From assembly GCF_015265435.1 (NCBI RefSeq), contig NZ_JABJWH010000004.1:62001-126000 (forward strand): a stretch of 64,000 nucleotides of DNA, read 5' to 3'. Made by a program: the position numbers and the translations under genes. Each line of letters opens with the position of its first letter. The first letter of the stretch is position 1. Under the pieces are notes generated by a model. It had not been told where the DNA came from. It did no database searches and saw only the letters and a program-made list of their open reading frames with translations. The stretch comes from Alloalcanivorax profundimaris (lineage in GTDB: Bacteria > Pseudomonadota > Gammaproteobacteria > Pseudomonadales > Alcanivoracaceae). Of the stretch, positions 8,529 to 17,411 are shown piece after piece.

Positions 8529-10045
8529 GCGGCGCGGCGCGGCCACAGGCTGGCCGCGCCGTAGCCCACCGCGAACATCACCAGATTGCCGATCAGACCG
8601 GTGTAATAGAGGTCGAAGGGCGCGCTCAGCGCCGCCGGCAGCAGCCCCTCGTTGGTGAGCACCGTCCAGGACGTGAACGCCAGCGTGCAGAGAATTCCCC
8701 ACCAGGCCGCCCGGGCGTCCCCGCGCCGGCTCAGGAAGCCAAGCAGATACAGCCCCAGCATGCCGCCGCCGAACAGCGACACCAGAATGGTGGAGGTGTC
8801 CTGCAGGGTGTGGGTATGGGCGCCGTTGAGCCACAGGGCGCCGAGGATCATCAGGCCGGTCACCGCCGCCGCCACGGCCCGCGCCACGCGGAGATAATGG
8901 CGGTCGTCCAGGCCGGTGCGCAGGTGCCGCCGGTACAGGTCGACGATCGACACCGTGGTCACCGAGTTGATGCTGGAATCCAGGGAGCTCATGGCCGCGG
9001 CCAGGGCCGCCGCCACCACCAGCCCGGCCAGCCCGGCCGGCAGGTACTCGGTGATGAACCAGGGCAGGATCGCCTCCGCTTTTTCCGTGCCGGCCAGCAC
9101 CGCCGTGGCCATGGGGTCCGGGAAATGCTGGAAGAACACCCACAGGGCGGTGCCTAGCAGCATGTAGAAGGCCCACACCGGTAGCGCCGTGAACAGGTAC
9201 ACCCACAGGCCCCGGCGGGCTTCCCGGGTGGAGCGGGAGGCGCAGTAGCGCTGCACCGTGTTCTGGTTGCTGGAGTATTCGGTGAGCCAATTGGTCAGCC
9301 CGATGAACAGCATCATGGTGGCGGTCTTCTCGCTCAGCGACAGGCCCCAGCGCACCGGTTGCGGCTCGCCGTCGCGCCATTCCGCCAGGGCGAACTTGCC
9401 GGCGGCGCCGGCCTCGCGAAACACCTGGCCCAGGCCGCCGGGCAGGGCGTCCACCACCACCCAGATGCACAGCAGGCCGCCGATCAGCAGCACCAGGGTC
9501 TGCATCACGTCGGTCCAGATCACCGCGTCGATGCCACCGACGATGGTGTAGAGCCCCACGAACAGGCCGGCGGCGATGATCGCCACGGTCGGCGACACGT
9601 CCACCAGTTGCAGAATCAGCAGCGACAGCAGGTAGAGGATCATGGCCAGGCGCACCAGCTGGGCGACGATGAACGCCAGGGCGCCGTAGACCCGCACGCT
9701 GGGGCCGAAGCGCTGCTCCAGGAATTGGTAGGCGCTGGTCATGTTGCCGCGCCGGAAGAACGGCAGGAACACCCGGGCCGCCATCAGCAGCGCCAGCGGC
9801 AACGCCAGGTTGGGCAGGTAGCGCAGCCAGCCGGTTTTGAAGGCGTCCGCCGGGTAGGCCAGGAAGGTCACCGAGCTGATCGAGGTGCCCACCAGGGACA
9901 GGCCGATCACCCAGCCCCGGAAGCGCCGACCGCCGACGAAATACTCCTCGGTGCTGGTATTGCGCCGCGCGAAATAGAAGCCGATCAGCAGGATCGCCGC
10001 CAAGTAGGCCAGCAGGACCGCCCAGTCGAGCGTGGCAAGGGTCAT
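8525..10045 (-). CDS. Sodium:solute symporter (SSS family)
   Basis: A 506-residue protein of the SSS (solute:sodium symporter, SLC5-like) family with about 13 membrane segments. The early DWAVLLAYLAAILLIGFYFARRNTSTEEYFVGGRRF, then GTSISSVTFLAYPADAFKTGW and SSLDSSINSVTTVSIVDLYRRH are all classic SSS signatures; the last holds the sodium-site serines of TM8. The solute cannot be assigned; the closest general resemblance is to sugar/sialic-acid- and myo-inositol-type members, which fits the sialidase-like neighbour only loosely. Its stop codon overlaps that of the convergent gene at 8525-8528. Confidence 0.85.
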   Translation of the reverse strand: MTLATLDWAVLLAYLAAILLIGFYFARRNTSTEEYFVGGRRFRGWVIGLSLVGTSISSVTFLAYPADAFKTGWLRYLPNLALPLALLMAARVFLPFFRRGNMTSAYQFLEQRFGPSVRVYGALAFIVAQLVRLAMILYLLSLLILQLVDVSPTVAIIAAGLFVGLYTIVGGIDAVIWTDVMQTLVLLIGGLLCIWVVVDALPGGLGQVFREAGAAGKFALAEWRDGEPQPVRWGLSLSEKTATMMLFIGLTNWLTEYSSNQNTVQRYCASRSTREARRGLWVYLFTALPVWAFYMLLGTALWVFFQHFPDPMATAVLAGTEKAEAILPWFITEYLPAGLAGLVVAAALAAAMSSLDSSINSVTTVSIVDLYRRHLRTGLDDRHYLRVARAVAAAVTGLMILGALWLNGAHTHTLQDTSTILVSLFGGGMLGLYLLGFLSRRGDARAAWWGILCTLAFTSWTVLTNEGLLPAALSAPFDLYYTGLIGNLVMFAVGYGAASLWPRRAA

Positions 10046-10055
10046 GGGCGGCCGG

Positions 10056-10643
10056 TCATCGCTGGATTTCCACCTGGTCGGCCTGTTCGCCGCGCTCGGA
10101 CTGGCGCACCACGAAATGCACCCGGGTGCCGGCGCTCAGGCTGCGCCGGCCGCCGTTCCGAATCGCCTTGAAGTGGACGAAGATCTCCTCGCCATTGTCG
10201 GCGAGGATGAACCCGAAGCCCTTCTTCGGGTTGAACCACTTCACCTCGCCCCGGCGACGGCCGTCGCCGCCGGCGGACACCGGCAGGCGGTCCCAGGGCG
10301 CCAGCGGCAGGGCGTACAGCAGCACCGGGATCCACAACCAGGCGGCGGCGCCGAAGGCCGGCGCGCCATGGCTGGCCACCAGGCCGGCCAGATAGAACAG
10401 CACCGCCACGTGCAGCGGCACCCGGGTAGGGCCGCCGGCCAGGCATACCAGGTTCACCGCCGCCGCCAGCAGCAGCCCCAGGCCGGTTTGCTGGGTGAAC
10501 AGGGGCGAGATCAGCAATACCTCGTCGCCGCCGTGGGCGAGCATCACGAAGGATTGCGGGGCGAACAGCAGCCAGGCGCCGGGCAGGGCCAGCAACACGA
10601 CGGCCAGAGCGTACACGGCCGCCAAGAGTTTGGAGACTTTCAT
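10056..10643 (-). CDS. Membrane-anchored cold-shock-domain protein
   Basis: A 195-residue fusion. The N-terminal ~115 residues hold four hydrophobic segments (about 5-27, 41-65, 72-90, 93-112). They are followed by a cytoplasmic cold-shock domain, about residues 130-195: GEVKWFNPKKGFGFILADNGEEIFVHFKAI, with RNP1 (KGFGFI) and RNP2 (IFVHF) nucleic-acid-binding motifs. Stand-alone CSPs are about 70 residues, so this is an RNA/ssDNA-binding domain tethered to the inner membrane. Similar architectures occur in other Pseudomonads. An AAGGAC lies about ten bases before the ATG. The gene is 10 bases beyond the symporter start and may be transcribed ahead of it. Confidence 0.8.
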   Translation of the reverse strand: MKVSKLLAAVYALAVVLLALPGAWLLFAPQSFVMLAHGGDEVLLISPLFTQQTGLGLLLAAAVNLVCLAGGPTRVPLHVAVLFYLAGLVASHGAPAFGAAAWLWIPVLLYALPLAPWDRLPVSAGGDGRRRGEVKWFNPKKGFGFILADNGEEIFVHFKAIRNGGRRSLSAGTRVHFVVRQSERGEQADQVEIQR

Positions 10644-10739
10644 GAAATCGTTATGTCCTTGGACGCATCGTTATCATTATGGACGGCGCATTGTAACGAA
10701 CCGGCCCGGCAATCTCACGGGCACGGCGCTCTCGCCGCC

Positions 10740-11837
10740 ATGCGCCACGGCCAGTATCATGCGGCCATGCACTTTCCGTTTCTCACCGATGCCTTTCTTG
10801 GCGCGCTGGAAGAAACCGGCGCCACCCCGGCCCGGGGCTGGGGCCCCTGCCATCTGCGCGACGGCGACGCCTTCTTGCCGCTTTATGCCCGCAACGGCTC
10901 CCGGGGCGAATACGTGTTCGATTTCGCCTGGGCGGACGCCTACGAGCGCAACGGGCTGCCCTACTACCCCAAGCTGGTCACCGCCATTCCGTTCACGCCG
11001 GTGGTGGGCCCGCGCTGGCGCGGGCACTGGCGGGCGGAGGAACTCTGGGAGGGCGTGCGCGAGCGGGTCCGTGAGCAGGGCGCCAGCGGCTGGCATCTGC
11101 TGTTTCCCGACCGGCCGGCCCGGGAGGCGCTGGCGGAGCTGCCGCTGATCGAGCGCGAGGCCTGCCATTTCCGCTGGTTCAACCGGGATTATCCGGACTT
11201 CGACGCTTTTCTGGGCACCTTCAATTCCCGCAAGCGCAAGAGCGTGCGCCGGGAGCGGCGCCGGGTGGCGGAGCAGGGGCTCACCGTGGAGCGGCTCACC
11301 GGCGCCGCCATCGAACCGCGCCACTGGCGGTTGTTCTACGAGTGCTACGCCAATACCTACCTGGTGCGCGGGCAGTTGCCCTATCTCAACGAGGTGTTCT
11401 TCCGGCGGCTGGCGGAGCGCCTTGGCGACCAGGTGTTGCTGGTGCTGGCCAGCGACGGCGACGAGCCGGTGGCCGCCGGGCTCTATCTGTTCGACGACCG
11501 GGCGCTGTACGGCCGCTATTGGGGCAGCGTGCGGAAATACGACGCCCTGCATTTCGAGGTGTGCTACTACCAGGGCATTGAGTTCGCCATCGAGCGGGGT
11601 CTGGCGGAGTTCGATCCGGGAGTGCAGGGCGAGCACAAGATTCTGCGTGGCTTCGAGCCGGTGCTCACCTATTCACTGCACTGGCTGGCGGAGCCCGCCT
11701 TCCACGAGGCGGTGGCGGATTTCTGCCGGCGCGAGGCGGAGCATGTGCGCGCCTACCGCGACGAGGCGCGCACCCTGCTGCCCTACCGGGCGGATCAGGC
11801 CGGCACCGGCTCCGGGGAGGGCGCCAGCCCGCGCTGA
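10740..11837 (+). CDS. GNAT/FemAB-like (peptidogalycan biosynthesis, DUF482) protein
   Basis: A protein of about 365 residues of the DUF482 / FemAB-like acyltransferase group. Family features: FLTDAFLGALEETG near the start, RGWGPCHL, YGRYWG and CYYQGIEFAIERGLAEFDPGVQGEHKILRGFEPVLTYSLHW, where the GEHK-RG segment is the strongest signature. The reaction is not established for the family. The frame is open far upstream, but the coding-like sequence starts near 10740; ATG 10740 and ATG 10767 are both possible and neither has a clear Shine-Dalgarno. It overlaps the 3' end of the opposing gene at 11795 by 43 bases. Confidence 0.75.
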   Translation: MRHGQYHAAMHFPFLTDAFLGALEETGATPARGWGPCHLRDGDAFLPLYARNGSRGEYVFDFAWADAYERNGLPYYPKLVTAIPFTPVVGPRWRGHWRAEELWEGVRERVREQGASGWHLLFPDRPAREALAELPLIEREACHFRWFNRDYPDFDAFLGTFNSRKRKSVRRERRRVAEQGLTVERLTGAAIEPRHWRLFYECYANTYLVRGQLPYLNEVFFRRLAERLGDQVLLVLASDGDEPVAAGLYLFDDRALYGRYWGSVRKYDALHFEVCYYQGIEFAIERGLAEFDPGVQGEHKILRGFEPVLTYSLHWLAEPAFHEAVADFCRREAEHVRAYRDEARTLLPYRADQAGTGSGEGASPR

Positions 11838-12178
11838 ATCATCAGCGCCATGGTGATCGGGTCGCAGGGATCGTGGCGGGGGTGGTCCGGGTTTTTCGGG
11901 CCCAGCGCTTCGGTGACGTCGTCCAGGGCGTCGTCACCGTCCTGGTCGGCCAGGTTGGCCAGGTATTCCAGAACGCGGCCCTGGCCATCCACCAGGGTGC
12001 CGGTGTAGAGCTGCTCGTCGCAGCGGCACACCAGCGGAAACACGCAGTCACCGACGGTCACGCCGTGGGCCGCCAGCCAGGCGGTCAGCGCCGGGTCCAG
12101 GGACCCCTCGCGCACGTGGCGGGTGTGTTCGCACACCACGCGCCAGGTATTGCGGTGACTGTTCTTGAGCAATTCCAT
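11795..12178 (-). CDS. Small hypothetical protein, 127 aa
   Basis: A soluble, acidic 127-residue protein beginning MELLKNSHRNTWRVVCEHTRH. I do not recognise it; three cysteines (in VVCEHTRH, GDCVF and LVCRCDEQ) could bind metal, but no standard motif is present. ATG 12178 is chosen because AGGGGA lies about eight bases upstream; the frame stays open to 12286, but that extension runs through AT-rich promoter sequence. Its 3' end overlaps the convergent gene for 43 bases, so the last ~14 codons are shared antisense. Confidence 0.65.
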   Translation of the reverse strand: MELLKNSHRNTWRVVCEHTRHVREGSLDPALTAWLAAHGVTVGDCVFPLVCRCDEQLYTGTLVDGQGRVLEYLANLADQDGDDALDDVTEALGPKNPDHPRHDPCDPITMALMIQRGLAPSPEPVPA

Positions 12179-12216
12179 GTTGTTTTCCCCTGAAACCCCC
12201 TTTCTTATTGGTGTGA

Positions 12217-12244
12217 ACCCTATCACAAAATTTGAATTGGTCAA
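12217..12244 (-). promoter_or_regulatory. Probable sigma-70 promoter for the 127-aa gene
   Basis: On the minus strand TTGACC (12239-12244) is followed after 16 bases by TAGGGT (12217-12222). The surrounding stretch is unusually AT-rich for this window. The -35 element overlaps the stop codon of the upstream M48 peptidase gene, so the small gene can be transcribed independently of the lemA-M48 pair. Confidence 0.45.
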
Positions 12245-14037
12245 ATATTGTTCAGTGGTTGGGAGAACAGCGGTGGCATGGGGCACTCAAGCAGGGTGCA
12301 CAGGGCGCGCAGCAGCTCCGCCTCGGCCACCTGCACCTGGCCGTCGGAAAGCACCAGATCGGCGGCGGCGTCGATCAGCGGCGCCTTCAATAACGGCGTA
12401 AGGCGGGCCAGGCGCGCCACCGCCGCCTCCATGCGCGGTGCCGGGCAGCGGTCCGGCGGCAGCAGCAGGCGGCCGGCGGGCAGCAGGCCCCGGGTGGCGC
12501 GCTGGAAGGCGGCCAGGGCGGTGGTACGGGCGGAGTCGCCGGCCCAGGCCAGCGCCGAGAACACCACCTGGATTTCGCCGGCCACCGCGCTCAGCCGGTG
12601 GATATCCGGTTTCGGCCCGCGGCGGCCGGTGTCGGCCAGGGCCTGGCGGGCCATGGCCCCCAGCGCCCAGCACAGCAGATCCTCCTGGCTGCGCTGGCGG
12701 GTGATGGCGCGCAGCTGGCGGAGGATCACCGGGCGGCGGTCCGCCGGGGCCTGGGTCAGGGTGGCCAGGGCCAGATCCAGCAACGGCAGCCGCAGGCGCG
12801 TGCCCAGGCCGCGCACCCGCTCCACCAGCTCGCCCCGGCGCCCGGTGCGCAGCGCCGGCGGCGGCGCCACCGGGCCCAGGGCCAGGGTGTAGAGCACGCA
12901 TTCGGCGCCCTCCTGGGTGTGCAAGGCCTGGCGCAGGTCGCCGGGCAGGCTTTCCAGCAGGGAGCGGGCGTAGCCCAGATTGGCGTCGTCCAGGCGGCCG
13001 ATGCGCCGCGATGGCGCCGCGTCGGATTCCGCCGAGGGGCGCCGTCGCCGTGCCCGGGCCCGGGCCGGCCAGTCCGCCCCCAGATCGGTGAGGCGCTGCT
13101 TGATGCTGGGGTGGGTGGCCAACAGGCGGCGCCAGCGCAGGCCCAGGGTTTCGGCGAACGCCATGTGGCTGAGGTCCTCGGCGTGCAGGCTGTGCAGGTA
13201 GGAACCGGGGCCGTTGCGGATCTTGATCAGGGCGCCGGCCAGGCCGTCCGGCCGGCGCGTGAATTGCACCGCGCTGGCGTCGGCCAGACGTTCCCGCTGG
13301 CGGGAAATGGCGGCCTTGATCAGCCGGCCGAAGAACAAGCCGGCGTAGCCGATGGCGATCAGCACCAGGCCGCCCACGGCGAACGGGGCATTGCCCCGGC
13401 GGTGGCCGTCGCCGGCGGAAAAGTGCAGCAGGAACTCGCCCACCTTGCCGATCGCCAGGATGCCGGCCAGGGCGGCCAGCAGGCGCAGGTTCAGGCGCAT
13501 GTCGGCGTTGAGAATGTGGCTGAATTCGTGGGCCACCACGCCCTGAAGTTCGTCCCGGTCGAGCTGCTCCAGGGCGCCCCGGGTCACCACCAGCACCGTG
13601 CGCGAAGGGGTGAGGCCGGCCACGAAGGCGTTGATGCGGTCTTCCCGGGGCAGCACATGGAGGCGGGGCAGATAGGCGCCGGCGGCGATGCTCATTTCCT
13701 CCACCACGTTGCGCAGGCGCCGCTCGCCGGCGTCCTCCGGGTTGGCCGACACCTCGCGGGCGCCCAGCAGGCGCGCCAGGGCCGGGCCGCCCTCGCGCAG
13801 CTGCCAGGCCTTGCGCAGGGAACCGCCGATCAGCACCGCCAGGGTCGCCACGGTGATCCACAGACCGTTTTCGCTGGTCAGCCAGTCAATCAGCCCCAGT
13901 TCCGGGCGCAGCCAGCGGACCAGCAGCCAGGCGCCCAGGTCCACGGCGGCGGCCACCGCCGTCAGGGCGGCGAGGAAATACAGCACCAGCAGCAGGGTGC
14001 GCCGCCGGGCCCGGGCCTGATGGTCGAAGAAATCCAT
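12241..14037 (-). CDS. M48-family membrane metallopeptidase
   Basis: A 598-residue zinc endopeptidase related to HtpX/Ste24. Two N-terminal membrane segments (about 14-42 and 58-75) precede the catalytic region. The HExxH motif is H170-E171-F172-S173-H174 in GVVAHEFSHILNADM, and the third zinc ligand is probably the Glu in SRQRERLADASAVQF. Further hydrophobic segments follow the active site. The C-terminal ~250 residues have no motif I know. It starts 7 bases after lemA on the same strand; LemA-M48 pairs are a recurrent bacterial arrangement. Role: probably membrane-protein quality control (inference). Confidence 0.85.
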   Translation of the reverse strand: MDFFDHQARARRRTLLLVLYFLAALTAVAAAVDLGAWLLVRWLRPELGLIDWLTSENGLWITVATLAVLIGGSLRKAWQLREGGPALARLLGAREVSANPEDAGERRLRNVVEEMSIAAGAYLPRLHVLPREDRINAFVAGLTPSRTVLVVTRGALEQLDRDELQGVVAHEFSHILNADMRLNLRLLAALAGILAIGKVGEFLLHFSAGDGHRRGNAPFAVGGLVLIAIGYAGLFFGRLIKAAISRQRERLADASAVQFTRRPDGLAGALIKIRNGPGSYLHSLHAEDLSHMAFAETLGLRWRRLLATHPSIKQRLTDLGADWPARARARRRRPSAESDAAPSRRIGRLDDANLGYARSLLESLPGDLRQALHTQEGAECVLYTLALGPVAPPPALRTGRRGELVERVRGLGTRLRLPLLDLALATLTQAPADRRPVILRQLRAITRQRSQEDLLCWALGAMARQALADTGRRGPKPDIHRLSAVAGEIQVVFSALAWAGDSARTTALAAFQRATRGLLPAGRLLLPPDRCPAPRMEAAVARLARLTPLLKAPLIDAAADLVLSDGQVQVAEAELLRALCTLLECPMPPLFSQPLNNI

Positions 14038-14044
14038 GAAGGGA

Positions 14045-14632
14045 TCAGAACGTGACGTTCACCGCCTGACGGGCCTCCGGGTTCTCGATCTCCAGCAGCC
14101 GCGCTTCCTTGAAGGGGCCGAACAGGCCGCTCACGGCGTTGTTGGGGAACTGCTCCCGGTAGGTGTTGTAGTGCATCACGGCGTCGTTGAAGGCCTGGCG
14201 GGCGAAACCGATGCGGTTCTCGGTGCTGGACAGTTCCTCCATCAGCTCCGCCATGGTCTGGTTGGCCTTGAGTTCCGGGTAGTTCTCGCTCACCGCCAGC
14301 AGGCGGGACAGGCCGCCGCTGAGCAGGGATTCCGCCCGGCCCAGCCGGTCCATGGCGGCGCCGTCGTCGGGCTGGGCGGCGGCGTCGCGGCGCGCCGCCT
14401 CGGCCTGGTTGCGGGCCCCGGTGACCCGGGTCAGGGTCTCCCGTTCATGGTCGAGATAGGCTTTGGCGGTTTCCACCAGATTGGGAATCAGATCGTGACG
14501 CCGTTGCAGTTGCACGTCGATCTGCGCGAACGCGTTCTTGAAGCGGTTGCGCAGGCTGATCAGACGGTTGTAAACGGCGATCAGGTAAACCACCGCCGCG
14601 ATGATCACGGCGAAAAACAGCCAGGTACCCAT
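14045..14632 (-). CDS. LemA family protein
   Basis: A 195-residue LemA protein: an N-terminal membrane segment (MGTWLFFAVIIAAVVYLIAVYN) followed by a long helical bundle. Signatures are NRLISLRNRFKNAFAQIDVQLQRRHDLIPNLVETAKAYL, YPELKANQTMAELMEELSSTENRIGFARQAFNDAV and the C-terminal FPNNAVSGLFGPF. LemA proteins are membrane-anchored and often encoded with M48 peptidases or TPM-domain proteins; their biochemical role is unsettled. Here it is the first gene of a two-gene operon with the M48 peptidase. A second LemA is encoded at 47389. Confidence 0.9.
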   Translation of the reverse strand: MGTWLFFAVIIAAVVYLIAVYNRLISLRNRFKNAFAQIDVQLQRRHDLIPNLVETAKAYLDHERETLTRVTGARNQAEAARRDAAAQPDDGAAMDRLGRAESLLSGGLSRLLAVSENYPELKANQTMAELMEELSSTENRIGFARQAFNDAVMHYNTYREQFPNNAVSGLFGPFKEARLLEIENPEARQAVNVTF

Positions 14633-14730
14633 TCTTTCCCCCTCACCCCAGGGTGATCGTTGTGTGCCGGAAGCAGGCTCTAAACTACTGCAAGCCTCCG
14701 GCCTTGGCTATCCGCGCGATGGGCACCGGT

Positions 14731-15672
14731 TCACGGTTGCAGCGGATGCAGGGGAATGTAGTGATCCACCAGCAGGGCGGTGAACAGCACGAACAGGTAG
14801 ACGATGGAGTAGCCGAAGGTCTTCATCGGCAGTTTCGGGTCCTGGCTGAAACGCAGGCGCACCGCGTGGATCAGGAAAATACCGCTGAGAATCACCGCGC
14901 TGACCAGGTAGATCAGGCCGCTCATGCCGGTCAGGTAGGGCAGCAGCGAGCAGATGAACAGCAGAATGGTGTAGTAGAGCACCGATTCCCGGGTAAACGG
15001 GATGCCGTGGGTCACCGGCAGCATGGGCACGTCCGCCTTGGCGTATTCGTCGGCGCGGTGGATCGCCAGGGCCCAGAAGTGCGGCGGCGTCCACACGAAG
15101 ATGATCAGCACCAGCAGCCAGGCGTAGGGGTCCAGGGAGTTGGTCACCGCCGCCCAGCCGAGCAGCGGCGGAATGGCGCCGGCGATGCCGCCGATCACGA
15201 TGTTCTGCGGCGTGGCGCGCTTCAGGTACAGGGTATAGATGAAGGCGTAGCCGACGAAGCCGAACAGGGTGAGCCCGGCGGTGAGCGGGTTGACCAGGAA
15301 ATACAGCATGGCCATGGACGCCAGGGCCAGAGCCACGGCGAAGGCCACCGCCGCCCTGGGCGAGATCACGCCGGCCACCAGCGGGCGCTTCTCGGTGCGC
15401 TTCATGATGGCGTCGATCTTCTGGTCCATGATCTGGTTGATCGCCGCCGAGGCCATCATCGCCAGGGACAGGCCCACGAAGGCGGGGATGAAGATGTCCA
15501 GGGGCACCATGCCCGGCGGGTCGGTGGCCAGGAACATGCCGGCCACGGCGGTGACCATCAACAGCATCACCACGCCGGGTTTGGTCAGCGCCAGATAGTC
15601 GCGCCAGCCGGGGGCGGGGCGGTCCTGGTGGTCGGACTGATTGGGGCTTATCGCCTTGTTGTTCGCGCTCAT
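14731..15672 (-). CDS. cyoE: Protoheme IX farnesyltransferase (heme O synthase)
   Basis: A 313-residue, nine-span prenyltransferase of the UbiA family that adds farnesyl to heme b, making heme O for the aa3 oxidase. The prenyl-diphosphate/Mg site is seen in NQIMDQKIDAIMKRTEKRPL; YTLYLKRATPQNIVIGGIAGAIPPLLGW is the family's most conserved stretch. ATG 15672 has GGGAG six bases upstream; the frame stays open another 20 codons, but those are not conserved-looking. It is the last gene of the oxidase-assembly group and follows ctaA by 17 bases. Also called ctaB. Confidence 0.95.
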   Translation of the reverse strand: MSANNKAISPNQSDHQDRPAPGWRDYLALTKPGVVMLLMVTAVAGMFLATDPPGMVPLDIFIPAFVGLSLAMMASAAINQIMDQKIDAIMKRTEKRPLVAGVISPRAAVAFAVALALASMAMLYFLVNPLTAGLTLFGFVGYAFIYTLYLKRATPQNIVIGGIAGAIPPLLGWAAVTNSLDPYAWLLVLIIFVWTPPHFWALAIHRADEYAKADVPMLPVTHGIPFTRESVLYYTILLFICSLLPYLTGMSGLIYLVSAVILSGIFLIHAVRLRFSQDPKLPMKTFGYSIVYLFVLFTALLVDHYIPLHPLQP

Positions 15673-15689
15673 GGTGGCTCCCTGTCGGC

Positions 15690-16763
15690 CTATGGCTGCC
15701 CGTCCGGGCGCCGCGGGTGGCGGGCACCGCATTTTACGTTAATCGAGCGGATGAAGAGTACCAGTGACACCAATAGCGCCACGGCGCCGAAGTTGTGCGC
15801 CACCGCCACCCACAGTGGCACCGCGAACACCACGTTGCTGACGCCCAGGGCCACCTGCAGGGCCAGCAGGCCCAGGATCACCAGGGCGAAGTTGCGGAAG
15901 AACACGCTGCGCGCGCGCAGCAGGATGCGGCCCACCAGCAGCAGCACCATGACCGTTACCAGCAGGGCGCCGAAGCGGTGCATCACATGGATGGTGGTGC
16001 GGGCGTCGTTCTGCAGCACGCCGAACTCGTAGTCCGGCTTGTCGTGCTCATGGCCCCAGAACACGAAGGCGTCCTCGAAATTGATGTGCTCCACCCAGCC
16101 GTCCTCGCAGACCGGCAGCTCGGTGCACACCACGGCGGCGTAGTTGGCGGTGGTCCAGCCGCCCAGGGCGATCTGCAGGATCACCGCCGCCAGGGCCAGC
16201 CCGCCCAGGGTGCGCAGGCTGCGCACGTCGCAGTCGTTGAGGAAGCGTGGCCAGCGGTACAGCCGGGCGGTGAGCAGGGCGAGCAGGGTGAAGGTGGTGA
16301 AGCCGCCCAGCAGATGCAGCATGACGATGGTGGGCTGCAACCCCATGGTTACCGTCCACATGCCCAGAATGCCCTGGAAGATCACCAGCGCCACCAGGAA
16401 CAGGGGCAGCTTGAGCGGCTGCTTCTCCCGTTTGCGGTTGGCCAGGCTGAGGCCGGCGATGATCAGGATCAGCAGGCCCAGGGTGGAGGCGAAGTAGCGG
16501 TGCACCATCTCCGGGACGGTCTTGTGGGCCTCGCGCAGGGCCCCCGGGTTGCTGGCGTTCTGCTCGTTGACGTGCTCGATGGCCTTGCGCACGTCCAGAT
16601 GGCCGTAGCAGCCGGGCCAGTCCGGGCAGCCCAGGCCGGCGTCGGAGAGCCGGGTCCAGGCGCCCAGGATGATGACGCCGGCGGCCAGCACCAGGGCCAG
16701 CACCGCCACGCGGCGCAGCCAGATTTGCGAGGAAGTCGGGGTTTGCACGGTTTCGGGATGCAT
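15690..16763 (-). CDS. ctaA: Heme A synthase (COX15/CtaA)
   Basis: A 357-residue, eight-span heme A synthase that oxidises the C8 methyl of heme O to a formyl group. Seen: GAWTRLSDAGLGCPDWPGCYG at the first loop, the heme-ligand histidine regions EMVHRYFASTLGLL and VMHRFGALLV, LHLLGGFTTFTLLALL and VAVAHNFGAVALLV. The Cys pair in the second loop (CTELPVCEDGW) is present. It lies between the SCO-like gene and cyoE on the same strand, so heme O production and conversion are in one transcript with oxidase assembly. Confidence 0.94.
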   Translation of the reverse strand: MHPETVQTPTSSQIWLRRVAVLALVLAAGVIILGAWTRLSDAGLGCPDWPGCYGHLDVRKAIEHVNEQNASNPGALREAHKTVPEMVHRYFASTLGLLILIIAGLSLANRKREKQPLKLPLFLVALVIFQGILGMWTVTMGLQPTIVMLHLLGGFTTFTLLALLTARLYRWPRFLNDCDVRSLRTLGGLALAAVILQIALGGWTTANYAAVVCTELPVCEDGWVEHINFEDAFVFWGHEHDKPDYEFGVLQNDARTTIHVMHRFGALLVTVMVLLLVGRILLRARSVFFRNFALVILGLLALQVALGVSNVVFAVPLWVAVAHNFGAVALLVSLVLFIRSINVKCGARHPRRPDGQP

Positions 16764-16795
16764 GTATCGGGACCTGTCAGGGTTGGGGCCGACGC

Positions 16796-17407
16796 TCAGA
16801 TCAGCGAGCCTTTCAACGTGCGTTCAAGATCCAGGCGGATGTTTTCCGCCTCCTCAAGGGTGGCGTCCATGTCCTCGTGGGTGGGGTAGCGCAGGAAGAT
16901 CTGGCCGTCCGGGCTGACCACGAAGACGTCGCCGATGGCGTCGCCGTCGTGGCCCTCGTAGGCCGGCGCCAGAGCGCGCTTGACGGTGTCCGCGTCGCCA
17001 CGCACCTCGACGGTGTCGGGAACCTTCTGGTCCAGGAAGGCGCGCAGTTCGTCGGAGGCCGGGGCGGTGTGCACCACGATTCGCCGCAGCCGGTCCATGT
17101 TCTCGCCCAGGGTGCGTTGCACCTGGCGCATCTGGTAGTAGAGGCCGTTCTTGCAGGCCGCGCCGCAGTCGGCGCCGGCCACGTACATCAGGCTCCACAG
17201 GCCGGCGGTGTCCTTGGCGTTGTAGGCGCCGCCGCCGGGCTCGCGCAGCTCCAGGGCGCGCAGCTGCACATGGGGCAGGATCAGCTGGCCCTTGTTCTCC
17301 CGGGGCAGCTCCCAGGGGTCCACGAAATAGCGGCCGGCGATGAAGAACAGCACGAAGGGGCCGACGATGGCCAGCAAGGTCAGCCTGTTTTTGGTACGTG
17401 GCGACAT
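16796..17407 (-). CDS. SCO-like thioredoxin-fold cytochrome oxidase assembly protein
   Basis: A 203-residue protein with an N-terminal membrane anchor (LTLLAIVGPFVLFFIAGRYF, about 9-28) and a periplasmic thioredoxin-like domain. The motif ADCGAACKNGLYYQMRQV has the CxxxC spacing of copper-chaperone SCO proteins, and VFVVSPDGQIFLRYP is the usual SCO C-terminal strand. It is shorter and more diverged than true Sco1. Position between SURF1 and CtaA supports a role in oxidase assembly, perhaps CuA or thiol handling (inference). Its start lies four bases after the SURF1 stop. Confidence 0.75.
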   Translation of the reverse strand: MSPRTKNRLTLLAIVGPFVLFFIAGRYFVDPWELPRENKGQLILPHVQLRALELREPGGGAYNAKDTAGLWSLMYVAGADCGAACKNGLYYQMRQVQRTLGENMDRLRRIVVHTAPASDELRAFLDQKVPDTVEVRGDADTVKRALAPAYEGHDGDAIGDVFVVSPDGQIFLRYPTHEDMDATLEEAENIRLDLERTLKGSLI

Positions 17408-17411
17408 GGTT

